From contig OZ007034.1 of the NCBI GenBank assembly GCA_963931635.1, positions 2,790,001 to 2,854,000 of the forward strand: 64,000 nt of DNA, in the 5' to 3' direction. This stretch comes from Caccoplasma sp905210875. GTDB taxonomy: Bacteria; Bacteroidota; Bacteroidia; Bacteroidales; UBA11471. The notes under the pieces were generated by a model. The model was given only the letters and a program-made list of their open reading frames with translations, did not search any database and had not been told where the DNA came from. Position 1 is the stretch's first letter; every line of letters starts with the position of its first letter. Position numbers and translations under genes: made by a program. This document shows, one piece after another, positions 18,113 to 27,000 of this stretch.

Positions 18113-18298
18113 CACAAATACTACTAATCACTGCTATCCCGTCAACAAAACAAAAGAAAATTCGAAAATAAATAAGGGAAATGATATCCTTATTCCGTTC
18201 AGGCTGTTTAAGTTTAAAGAAGTTTAAAGAAGCAAACAAACCTTACCAACGGGTTCTCTTTTTATGTATTTTCGCCCATATTTATAGATTCACACAAA

Positions 18299-19639
18299 AT
18301 GGTTGCGAAGAGAAGTAAAGCTGAGTGGATACGCCGCTATGTGAGTTTTGTTGTCATACTTTTTGTAATTGCCTTTGGTACCTCCCTGTCCATACGGGCC
18401 AACCTCGGGTCGTCGCCGATCTCGGCCCCGCCCTACATTCTATCATTGGTACCCGGTGTAAACCTCACCATGGGGCAACTGACCATCTGCATGCATGTGC
18501 TTTTTATTGCCATACAGGTGCTGCTCCTGCGCAAGAATTTTGAAAAGCGCCAATATACACAGATTCTTGTTTCATTTCTTTTCGGCTTCTACACCGACCT
18601 GACCATGTGGCTCACGGGTTTTCTGCAAATTCCTTTCGACATCAATCCGTTGATAGGCTATCCGCTGCGGTTTGTCGAGTTGCTCATTGGCGGGGCCATA
18701 CTGGCTTTCGGCATTGCCTGCGAAGTGCGCTGCGACTCATTGATGCTTGCCGGTGAAGGGCTGCCCCTGGCGATTTCACGATTTCTCAACCGTGACTTTG
18801 GCAAGGTCAAAATATGCTCCGACACTACTCTGGTGTGCATTGGCACCCTTTTCATGTTTGTCTTCTTCGGCGGTTGGAGTTGGGAAATGATAGGGGTAGG
18901 CACGCTGGTCTCCATGTTCTATGTAGGCATGATGGTAAGAGTATTCTCGCCTCATATCAAGTGGCTCGACAACTTGTTCATACCCCGGTCGGAACAACTG
19001 GCCGTATCGGCAACATCGCCCACCGATGAATGGAGCGGAAACCGTATTATCACCATTGCCCGTATGTATGGAAGTGGCGGCAATGCCGTGGGCGAAAAGG
19101 TTGCCCGCCGATTGGGCTGTCCCTGCTACAACCGTCAGATTATAGACCAGACGGCACAACAAATGGGCTATTCCACAGAATTTGTGGAGAAAAACGAACA
19201 GACTCTCTCTACCGGCCGATTGTGGGAACTGATATGCACCGACAGCGGTATACCGGCCTCACTGAATCCGTCGAAAGAAGATGCCATCTACGTCAGCCAG
19301 AGTCGTACCATCAGAGGGCTTGCCCATAACGGGCCGTGCGTAATTATTGGTCGACTGGGTAACTGGATTCTGCGCGACGACCCTCACGTGCTGCGTGTAT
19401 TTATTCGTTCAAGTCGGGATTTTGCCGTAAAACAAATCGTCGACAAACTTCATCTTTCGGAAGAAGAGGCCGCAAAAAAAATCGAGCGCGTAAATACCGG
19501 TCGCGCCAATCACTATTGGCACTATACAGGGAGACAATGGACCGATATCGGCGAATATGACCTCGTCATCAACACCGAACGCACTGGCATCGATGGGGCC
19601 GTAGAGATGATACTACGCGCTGCACAAGAGATAAAATAG
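18299..19639 (+). CDS. YczE-like membrane domain fused to cytidylate-kinase-like domain
   Basis: This 446-residue protein joins two unrelated parts. Residues 10-215 form a membrane domain with about five helices, similar to the YczE/YitT group (FVIAFGTSLSIRANLGSSPISAPPYILS and a later FGIACEVRCDSLMLAGEGLPLAIS). Residues 249-446 are a cytidylate-kinase-like domain: RIITIARMYGSGGNAVGEKVARRLGCPCYN replaces the usual P-loop, with VIIGRLGNWIL and a basic lid (AAKKIERVNTGRANHYWHYTG) further on. The first domain's natural role is not well known; the second binds and may phosphorylate a nucleotide or similar small molecule. The fusion would put the kinase at the membrane face. I infer a transport-coupled salvage or sensing role, without proof. 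Confidence 0.75.
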   Translation: MVAKRSKAEWIRRYVSFVVILFVIAFGTSLSIRANLGSSPISAPPYILSLVPGVNLTMGQLTICMHVLFIAIQVLLLRKNFEKRQYTQILVSFLFGFYTDLTMWLTGFLQIPFDINPLIGYPLRFVELLIGGAILAFGIACEVRCDSLMLAGEGLPLAISRFLNRDFGKVKICSDTTLVCIGTLFMFVFFGGWSWEMIGVGTLVSMFYVGMMVRVFSPHIKWLDNLFIPRSEQLAVSATSPTDEWSGNRIITIARMYGSGGNAVGEKVARRLGCPCYNRQIIDQTAQQMGYSTEFVEKNEQTLSTGRLWELICTDSGIPASLNPSKEDAIYVSQSRTIRGLAHNGPCVIIGRLGNWILRDDPHVLRVFIRSSRDFAVKQIVDKLHLSEEEAAKKIERVNTGRANHYWHYTGRQWTDIGEYDLVINTERTGIDGAVEMILRAAQEIK

Positions 19640-19701
19640 GCGCTCCCCCACACGCGCTTTTCAGCTATTTACACCTACCAGAGAGGCAGAGGTAAGCGGC
19701 A

Positions 19702-20001
19702 TCAACAGCCGCTACCGTCGATACTGCAAGCCGCACCCGAAACTGCCGGACGCGAACGCAAGCCGGCCTCTTCGGGAGTAAGCGTTACCGTGCCGTCTTC
19801 CAACACAAAACAGGGAATGCCTACGGCACCCACACGTTTGGCTTGGGCAAAGACATCATTACCGTCTCTCAACCGGAGAAAAGCTTTAAGATCTCTCACA
19901 TTCCGGCCGATGTCAATCACTTCATACTTGTCATTACCTTTCACCTGCTCCTCTACATACGTGCAATCGGGACAGGTTTCCATTCCGTATATCTTTATCA
20001 T
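19702..20001 (-). CDS. Glutaredoxin-related protein
   Basis: This 99-residue protein has the thioredoxin-fold start MIKIYGMETCPDCTYVEEQV with a CPDC redox centre, then VGAVGIPCFVLEDGTVTLTPEEAG, which supplies the conserved cis-proline (GIP). The C-terminal tail contains two more cysteines (ACSIDGSGC). It is cytoplasmic and probably reduces disulfides or handles a metal. It stands alone, convergent with the upstream fusion gene. Confidence 0.8.
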   Translation of the reverse strand: MIKIYGMETCPDCTYVEEQVKGNDKYEVIDIGRNVRDLKAFLRLRDGNDVFAQAKRVGAVGIPCFVLEDGTVTLTPEEAGLRSRPAVSGAACSIDGSGC

Positions 20002-20275
20002 ATAGCTTCATTTTAGGGTTCTCACCCGGGTAAATAATAACCGGGGTTCTGAGTCAATACCTTCCCCGGAGGTTCAAAAATAAGAATTTTCCCTTACATA
20101 CAAGAGATGTGCTCCATGATTTTTCCATTGAAACTAATCATAGAACTCTCCCGAACAGTCCCTATATTCATTTCACACATTAACGATATGCATCAGAAAA
20201 AGTTACCATCTCGCGTCTGTATGGGAGGAACAGAAAAATCGCCACACCAACGGTATATCCAGTTGCTATAATTTC

Positions 20276-20283
20276 TATCTTTG
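20276..20283 (+). promoter_or_regulatory. Candidate -7 box for the AEC transporter
   Basis: TATCTTTG is an exact fit to TAnnTTTG and lies 26 bases before the transporter ATG. The rest of the 308-base gap (20002-20309) holds no recognisable gene. Confidence 0.5.
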
Positions 20284-20309
20284 CACCGCTTTTAAGGTAA
20301 AAAAGAACG

Positions 20310-21218
20310 ATGAATGCTATTGTAACGCAAATGATTATCCTCTTTCTGCTGGTGATTGTAGGCTACTACCTCAGCAAGAAGAAGATGATGGATGCCGATT
20401 TCGATCGCAAGCTCTCCGATCTGGTTATCAACGTAACATGCCCCTGTCTGATACTCGCATCGGTAATGGGTGACACGCTTCCCGACAAAAATCTTATATT
20501 ACCCTTGCTCATAGTGGGCTTCGCCACCTATGTCATACTCATTGGCTTGGCCTTTTTATTGCCACGGTATATGCCCATAAAACCCGACGAACGCGGAATA
20601 TACAGTTTCATGCTCGCTTTTGGCAATGTAGGGTTTATCGGATATCCCATCGTGGCCTCTATATTTGGCCCCGAAGCCGTATTTTACGCCAGCATTCTCA
20701 ACTTTCCCAGCACGTTGCTGATATTCGTATTCGGCACCCTGTTTATCTCGGGTGGAAAAGGCAAATTACAATTCGACCGGCGCACCCTCTACTGCCCGGC
20801 CATGATAGCCTCTTATCTTTCCATATTGATTGTTGTTACAGGCTGGCAAGCTCCTCGTGTGATAAGCGCCCCTTGTATGCTCCTCGGCAATGTAACCGTA
20901 CCGGCAGCGCTTCTTATCATCGGCTCGGCCATGGCTCAGGTGCCTATCAAGCGTATGTTCGGGAATCTGCCCATCTATCTCATGGCAGCCTTCCGACTGC
21001 TGCTGGTGCCGCTGCTGATACTCTACCTGTCGCGTCTGTGCCTGGTACCCGAAACGATTGCCGGCATCAATGTGGTATTGGCGGGTATGCCGGTCGCCTC
21101 TTACGGGACACTCTTCTGCATTAAATACCAACGCGGTGAGATAACCATGGCCGAAGGCACATTCATCACCACCTTGCTCTCTGTTATCAGTATTCCCCTA
21201 CTCACCCTCTGCCTCTAA
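20310..21218 (+). CDS. AEC family transporter (auxin efflux carrier-like permease)
   Basis: The 302-residue protein is hydrophobic throughout with about ten membrane helices. It starts MNAIVTQMIILFLLVIVGYYLSKKKMMDADFDRKLSDLVINVTCPCLILASVM, a standard AEC N-terminus with the NxxxPxLI-type half-helix. The mirrored second half carries VPAALLIIGSAMAQVP and NVVLAGMPVASYGTLFCIKY. AEC permeases export or exchange organic acids such as malate. It is a single-gene unit with its own promoter box. Confidence 0.88.
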   Translation: MNAIVTQMIILFLLVIVGYYLSKKKMMDADFDRKLSDLVINVTCPCLILASVMGDTLPDKNLILPLLIVGFATYVILIGLAFLLPRYMPIKPDERGIYSFMLAFGNVGFIGYPIVASIFGPEAVFYASILNFPSTLLIFVFGTLFISGGKGKLQFDRRTLYCPAMIASYLSILIVVTGWQAPRVISAPCMLLGNVTVPAALLIIGSAMAQVPIKRMFGNLPIYLMAAFRLLLVPLLILYLSRLCLVPETIAGINVVLAGMPVASYGTLFCIKYQRGEITMAEGTFITTLLSVISIPLLTLCL

Positions 21219-21273
21219 ACGGCTGTCGCCCTGAATTGGCTGCTTCAAGACGAGATAGACACCTGCCCCTACC

Positions 21274-22038
21274 TTAAAACCATTCTTTAAATTCCCGGGC
21301 CTTTGCCTTACTCACAATAATCTTCTCGGGTACAGGCACTTTAAGATTTACCGTAAGACGGCCATTGAACCAGAGATGCACATCCTCGATGGCCTCCTTG
21401 GATATGATAAATTGACGATTGACCCGAAAGAAACGGCGCGGGTCGAGCTGGTCGGCCAGTTCATCGAGCGATTGTGGAAATGTGTATTTACACCTGTTCG
21501 TATCAACAGCCTTAACGACTCCATCGGAAATATAAAAATAGAGAATCGAGTGAACCGAAACCGGTACAAACTTATCGCCCTTTGCCGGTATAAGAAAATG
21601 TGTTTTATAACTTTCTTCCTTTTTTAATTCCTTCATGATATGCGCCAAATCCAACTGATATGCATTATCACCAGAGGGCCGGCGACAAAGATTATCGAGT
21701 TTTGCAAGAGCATCTTCCAGATTTTTCTTACTGATGGGCTTTAAAAGATACGCTATGCTATTGACTCTGAAAGCGCGTAGTGCATATTCATCGTAAGCCG
21801 TGGTAAAAATAATGGGACAGGTAATATTGATGTGTTCAAAAATCTCGAAAGCAGAACCATCGGCAAGGTGTATGTCCATAAACACCAGGTCGGGCATGGG
21901 GTTTTTATGGAACCAACTTATCGTGTCTACGATACTATCTGTCTCTCCCACGACTTCGGGGTGCTCAGGTATTTCTTCCAATACGGCTCTCAGATTACGT
22001 GCAGCTGCTTTCTCATCTTCAATTATAAGGGCCTTCAT
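21274..22038 (-). CDS. LytTR-type response regulator
   Basis: The 254-residue protein has an N-terminal receiver domain (MKALIIEDEKAAARNLRAVL; phosphoacceptor D in PDLVFMDIHL; K in LLKPISKKN) and a C-terminal LytTR DNA-binding domain (FVPVSVHSILYFYISDGVVKAV, then FFRVNRQFIISKEAI). It begins four bases inside the kinase gene, so the two are translationally coupled. The operon order (CusA-TolC fusion, adaptor, kinase, regulator) suggests that it controls the metal-type efflux pump encoded upstream, or is controlled with it. No clear binding site was identified. Confidence 0.9.
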   Translation of the reverse strand: MKALIIEDEKAAARNLRAVLEEIPEHPEVVGETDSIVDTISWFHKNPMPDLVFMDIHLADGSAFEIFEHINITCPIIFTTAYDEYALRAFRVNSIAYLLKPISKKNLEDALAKLDNLCRRPSGDNAYQLDLAHIMKELKKEESYKTHFLIPAKGDKFVPVSVHSILYFYISDGVVKAVDTNRCKYTFPQSLDELADQLDPRRFFRVNRQFIISKEAIEDVHLWFNGRLTVNLKVPVPEKIIVSKAKAREFKEWF

Positions 22039-23078
22039 ATCAACGGTATGGTTACTGTAAAGACATTATTTTCATTAGAAATCTCTATATTCTTCATAAA
22101 AAGAAGACGATATCGCTTTGCCAGATTATCAAGACCGATTCTTGTGCTTCTATTGTTTGAAGTAATCTTGGATTGTATCGGGTTACTGACCGAAAGGGTG
22201 TCGTTCACGGCGGTGATTGATATATGCAACGGTTTGCGATTGCTAATCTCGTTATGCTTAATTGCATTTTCGACAAGCATCTGTACAGTCATCGGAGGGA
22301 GCTCTTTCTGCAAAGCTTTAGGACTGATGTCCAAGTCGAAGACAAGATTGTCCTCATACCTCATCTTCATCAGATAAATATAAGAATTGACAAATGTCAT
22401 CTCTTCTTCCAATGAGACCAGATGCGAATCGTTGTCTTGGAGGGTATATCGCAATACATGCGAAAGTTCCTGAAGATAATTTTGCGCCTTGTCGGGCGAT
22501 TCCCGAATAAGGGCCGAAAGGGTATTGAGCGAATTAAAAAGCATATGAGGATTGAACTGATTCTTTAATGCCTCATATTGATTTTCGATATTTTCGGCTC
22601 TCAACTGGTGATTCTCCAACTGAATGCAATTGCTTTTGTGATTTTAATACATCAAATAGCTGCTCCCGGTGACCATGATGGAGATAAGAAAATCTCGCAA
22701 CGGATGTAAATAATGATGCAATGTAGCATCTATCGCCGGAATGTCGAGTCGCTGATGTAGGAATATAAACCCTTTGGCTATCAGGCTGCTTGCAATCCAC
22801 GTAACAACAAATGCACACAGCAACTTCTTCCAACTGATTTCAACATGGGAATTATTGAAATGGAACAACTTTTCATTAAGGAAATAGAGCAACAACAAAG
22901 ATATGTAGGTAAACAACATTTCGTTGCACACATCAATCCAATCCATACCCGGAAAAAGCAATGGATCTTTATGAGAATCCAATAGCGCAACGATTTCGGG
23001 GAAATGAGTCATAAACGCCACCATTAAGGAGATGGCGTTTACGATGACAAGGTATTTCTGGAATACAGACAGGTTCAT
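22035..23078 (-). pseudogene. LytS-type sensor histidine kinase interrupted by an in-frame TAA
   Basis: The coding sequence runs in a single frame from 23078 to 22035 but is broken by a TAA at 22646-22644. The first 144 codons encode four membrane helices (MNLSVFQKYLVIVNAISLMV to LISIMVTGSSYLMY). After the stop, the same frame continues with NHKSNCIQLENHQLRAENIENQYEALKNQFNPHMLFNSLN, a normal LytS/His_kinase linker and phosphoacceptor, then LVENAIKHNEI (ATP-binding N box). Relatives usually read straight through this linker with a leucine or similar residue where TAA now stands, and one base (TTA) would restore it. The downstream part has a TTG at 22619 that might allow a truncated soluble kinase. 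This is therefore a recent nonsense mutation, a sequence error, or two separate products. The regulator gene after it is intact. Confidence 0.75.
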
Positions 23079-23096
23079 GCAACAAATGTAATTGTT

Positions 23097-23990
23097 TTAT
23101 CTGATTTTAGTTGCCGAGACATACATTCCCGGACGGAATTCCGATACAGGGTCTTCTATATTCAGATAAAGATTGATTGAACGATTGGTCTCATTCACCA
23201 TTTGATCGATGGAGAACAACGTGGCTTTAAAGCTTTTCGCTCCCATTCCATTGACATGAAAATCAAACTTATCGCCTATTTTCAGATGAGAAAGGTCTTT
23301 CTCATAAGCCGTCAACTGCAATATAGGAGCGCTCTTGTCGATAATATCGCAAATCGGTTCTCCACTGTTGAAATACTTACCAACGTTAAGGTCGAGATTG
23401 GTTACGTAGCCACTGATAGGTGCCGTAATGCTCATATAGGGGCTGATGCCATTTCGTTTCAACTTTGCAGGAGAAACGCCCAATATTTGTAATTGAGCCG
23501 CCGATGCGTCCATCTTGCTTTTCATAGCCAGATAATCGGCTTTACTCTGCTGAAGGCGTTTCTGTGATGCAGCCTCTTTCAACGCCAGACTTTCTTGCCG
23601 TTGATACTCTTTTTCCAGGAACTCCACTTGAGAGGCTGTTTCGAGGTACTGCTGTTGAAGAGTAATAAAGTCCATGTTTTCAAGCGTTGCCAGTTCGGCC
23701 CCTTTTTCTACATATTTCCCGGGGAACAAGTTTACGCTATGAAGCGAGCCTCCCATAGGCAAGGTAATGGTAACATGTTTCTTGGGAGACAACATGATTA
23801 TTCCGTTGAAACTTGGGGCATTTGCCACAGCAGTGGCCGACGTATGTCCATCAATTTCTTGTTCTGTCATAGCAACGGTATCTGCCGCAGGTATTTCAGG
23901 AGAAGGGGTCGACACAGGCTCAGCCGGTTGGGTCTTGCCACATGAGGTAACGACCCACAATAAAGCCATCGGAAGAAGTATCTTTTTCAT
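23097..23990 (-). CDS. RND efflux adaptor lipoprotein (CusB/CzcB-like)
   Basis: The 297-residue protein has a lipoprotein signal (MKKILLPMALLWVVTSC). Residues 60-110 form the first lipoyl/barrel part (VTITLPMGGSLHSVNLFPGKYVEKGAELATLENMD), residues 115-175 a short helical hairpin (QQQYLETASQVEFLEKEYQRQESLAL), and residues 180-297 the second lipoyl part and beta-barrel (ITAPISGYVTNLDLNVGKYF; FRPGMYVSATKIR). It ends right after the barrel and lacks the longer membrane-proximal tail of CusB. It is 17 bases from the pump gene and 18 from the kinase gene, in one - strand operon. Confidence 0.85.
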   Translation of the reverse strand: MKKILLPMALLWVVTSCGKTQPAEPVSTPSPEIPAADTVAMTEQEIDGHTSATAVANAPSFNGIIMLSPKKHVTITLPMGGSLHSVNLFPGKYVEKGAELATLENMDFITLQQQYLETASQVEFLEKEYQRQESLALKEAASQKRLQQSKADYLAMKSKMDASAAQLQILGVSPAKLKRNGISPYMSITAPISGYVTNLDLNVGKYFNSGEPICDIIDKSAPILQLTAYEKDLSHLKIGDKFDFHVNGMGAKSFKATLFSIDQMVNETNRSINLYLNIEDPVSEFRPGMYVSATKIR

Positions 23991-24007
23991 ATATCTAAAT
24001 TTGTTTT

Positions 24008-27000
24008 TTAATCGGTATATAATTCTATCTCCAAAATCGATACGTTATAATTGTATATCGTCTCGATGTAGTTTCTCATGATTTCGCGAGCCGAATTCAG
24101 GCTTTGTACCAATGTGGCAATATCGGTCTCACTCTCCTTAAACTTCAACAGTGCACTTTCTTGGAGAGAAGAGGCCTCTTTCAAAGCAGCATTCTGGAAA
24201 TAGTCAAGACTTCGGCGCTGCTGAGCAATCTGTCGATAAAGTTCTTCTACCTTATTCTCCAATTGCTTGCAATTGCTCTCATTTTCCCATTCGGCTATGC
24301 GAAGGTCGACTTTGGCCTGCTTGCTGCGACTACGCTGCGGGAAAAAGAGCAAAGGGGCTGATACGCCTACCGTCCAGGCATTTAATCGGTTCAACGGATA
24401 GATTTTCTGTTGTGTATATCCGACAGAAAATTCCGGGAAAAATTTACTTCTCTCTATACGCAACATATCTTTTTTCTCCTGCACCTGAGCCGTAAAATAG
24501 CCTATATAGTTGTGCGATATCGGCATTAACTCAGCCATGAACGGCTGTATCGTCAGAACCGTATCTCGTGGGAGAATGTCATCGGGCGAATAACAGGCCC
24601 AGGTAAACCGTCTTGCCGCCAACTGCACTTCCTCACAAGCCTGCATCCAGCGTGTGTGAATATCCGACGCCGCAGCAGCAATCATGTTCCGCTCGGCCAA
24701 GTCGATATCGCCCTGCTGATAACGCAATTCACCACTCTCGCGAAGTTTCTGCGACAACTGCTCCTGCTCATCGTAAAGCGACTTCACCTGACAGGCATAC
24801 TGATAATAGTACCAGCAGCGTTTCACCTCAGCCACCACCTCCTTCTTTACCAAGTCGCGATAATGCTCGCCTTTGGTGATGAGGGTATTGACCAGCGCAT
24901 TCTTATAGAACGGTGTAAGAAAAGAACCCAACGATTGCTCTATCACTATTTCATGGTCTTTCCGATAGGTATCGTTCAATTGTCCCCACGAGTAACTGAA
25001 TGACGTACTTCCACCATCCCACACTTCTCCTTTGGCAGCCCGGCTCCGCTCAATGTCGGCTCCGGCTATTTTAAGTCGAGGATTATTCTGCATGGCAATG
25101 TCGAGTGCCTCATCGAGCGATACCAATCTTGTCTGCCCATCGGCAGCATTTGCCATAAATGGAAGAGCTATCAACAATGCCACCAAAGAGACCTTTGAAA
25201 GATTCTTCGCCATATTTCCATTGTGTCGACGCTTCCACAGCAGGGTATTGGCATTGACAAGCCGGTAGAACACCGGGATAACAATCAAGGTAAGAATGGT
25301 CGACACAATCAACCCTCCTATTACAACCGTTGCCAACGGACGTTGTACCTCAGCTCCTGCTGACTGAGCCACGGCCATGGGCACAAAACCCAAGGAAGCA
25401 ACCAGTCCGGTGAGGACTACCGGGCGGAGCAGATGCGGACAACCTTTATAGATAATCTTATCGGTACTCATGGGATACTTATTTCGCTTTCGTAAATCAT
25501 TGAAATGGTTAATCATCAATATACCGTTCAGCACCGCCACACCAAAAAGGGCGATAAATCCCACTCCTGCAGAAATACTGAACGGAAGATCCCGAATCCA
25601 GAGAGCGATGATGCCACCAATCAGAGAAAGAGGGACGGTCGAAAATACCACCAAAGAATAAACCACACTCTTAAATGCAAAGAACAGCAGAAGCAGAATT
25701 AATACGAGAGCAATAGGTATGACAATCGACAGCGTGTCAATCGCATTCTGTAAATTCTCAAATTGGCCACCGTACTCGAAATAATAGCCGGGTTGTAATT
25801 TGACATTCTTGTCAAGTGTTTCGCTTATCTGTGCCACAACCTGCTGGATGTCGGCATCGCGCACGTTGACTCCAATGGCAACTCGCCGTTTGGTAGCATC
25901 GCGGTTAATCTGCAACGGGCCCTCTTCCAAGTCGATAGATGCCACTTCACTCACAGGAATCTGGATACCTTCACTCGAACGGACAAACAACTTGTCAATG
26001 TTGAGGTCTTTTACTTTCTGATTGTCCAGTCTTACAACCATATCGAAGCGACGTTCGTTTTCAAACACAACGCCTGCTATTTCTCCGGCATAAGCTGTTC
26101 GAATTATGGTATTAAGTTCCTCTATATCGATGCCGTAACGAGCAATCTTCCCACGGTCATAATGGATAAGCAGTTGCGGAAGACCCATGGCCTGTTCCAC
26201 AATGACATCAGACGCGCCCGGTATCTGTTCGATATAACGTGCTGCTTCCTTGGCTTTGGCATACAGTTCTTCCATATCCTCGCCATAGAGTTTAATGGCA
26301 ATATCGGCTTTGGCTCCTGTCATAAGTTCATTGAACCGCAATTGAATCGGCTGACTGAAATTGAACTCGGCACCGGATATAGATTCGAGCGATTTTTTCA
26401 TCTTCTCTACCATCTCGGCTCGGCTGGCAGCAGATGTCCACTCACTAAATGGCTTCATCACAATCATTACATCAGCATCTTCCACAGCCATTGGGTCAGT
26501 TGGAACTTCTGCCGTGCCGATTTTTGCCACTACATGTTTTATTTCAGGAAAGTCTTGTTTTAGTTTCTTTTCAGCAGCCAAGGATATCTCAATGCTTTTA
26601 CTCAACGAACTTCCTGCCGGCAAGGTCATCTGCATGGCAAAATCGCCCTCATCGAGAGTCGGTATAAACTCGGCTCCCAAGCGTGTAAAAATAAACAACG
26701 AAGCTATAAGCAAAGCAAAGGCCGACGCCAGAGTTTCCCAACCGTGTCGCAAACAAAAATCCAACGTTTTTTTGTATGCTCTGTTCAATCGTTCAAAGAA
26801 TTTATCAGCAAATGTTCGTTTGGACGAAATAGTCCGTTTAAGAAATATCGACGCCATCATCGGCACATAAGTAAGCGACAACAGCAGGGCACCTATAATG
26901 CAGAAGACCAATGTCTTTGCCATAGGCGTAAAGTATTTTCCTTCAATACCTTTTAGAGTCAAAATCGGGAAGAATACAATCAAAATAATGATAGCGGCAA

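Noticed and set aside
22600..22660. Frameshift as the cause of the broken kinase
   Set aside because: Both parts are in the same frame, so a nonsense codon explains the break and no shift is needed.
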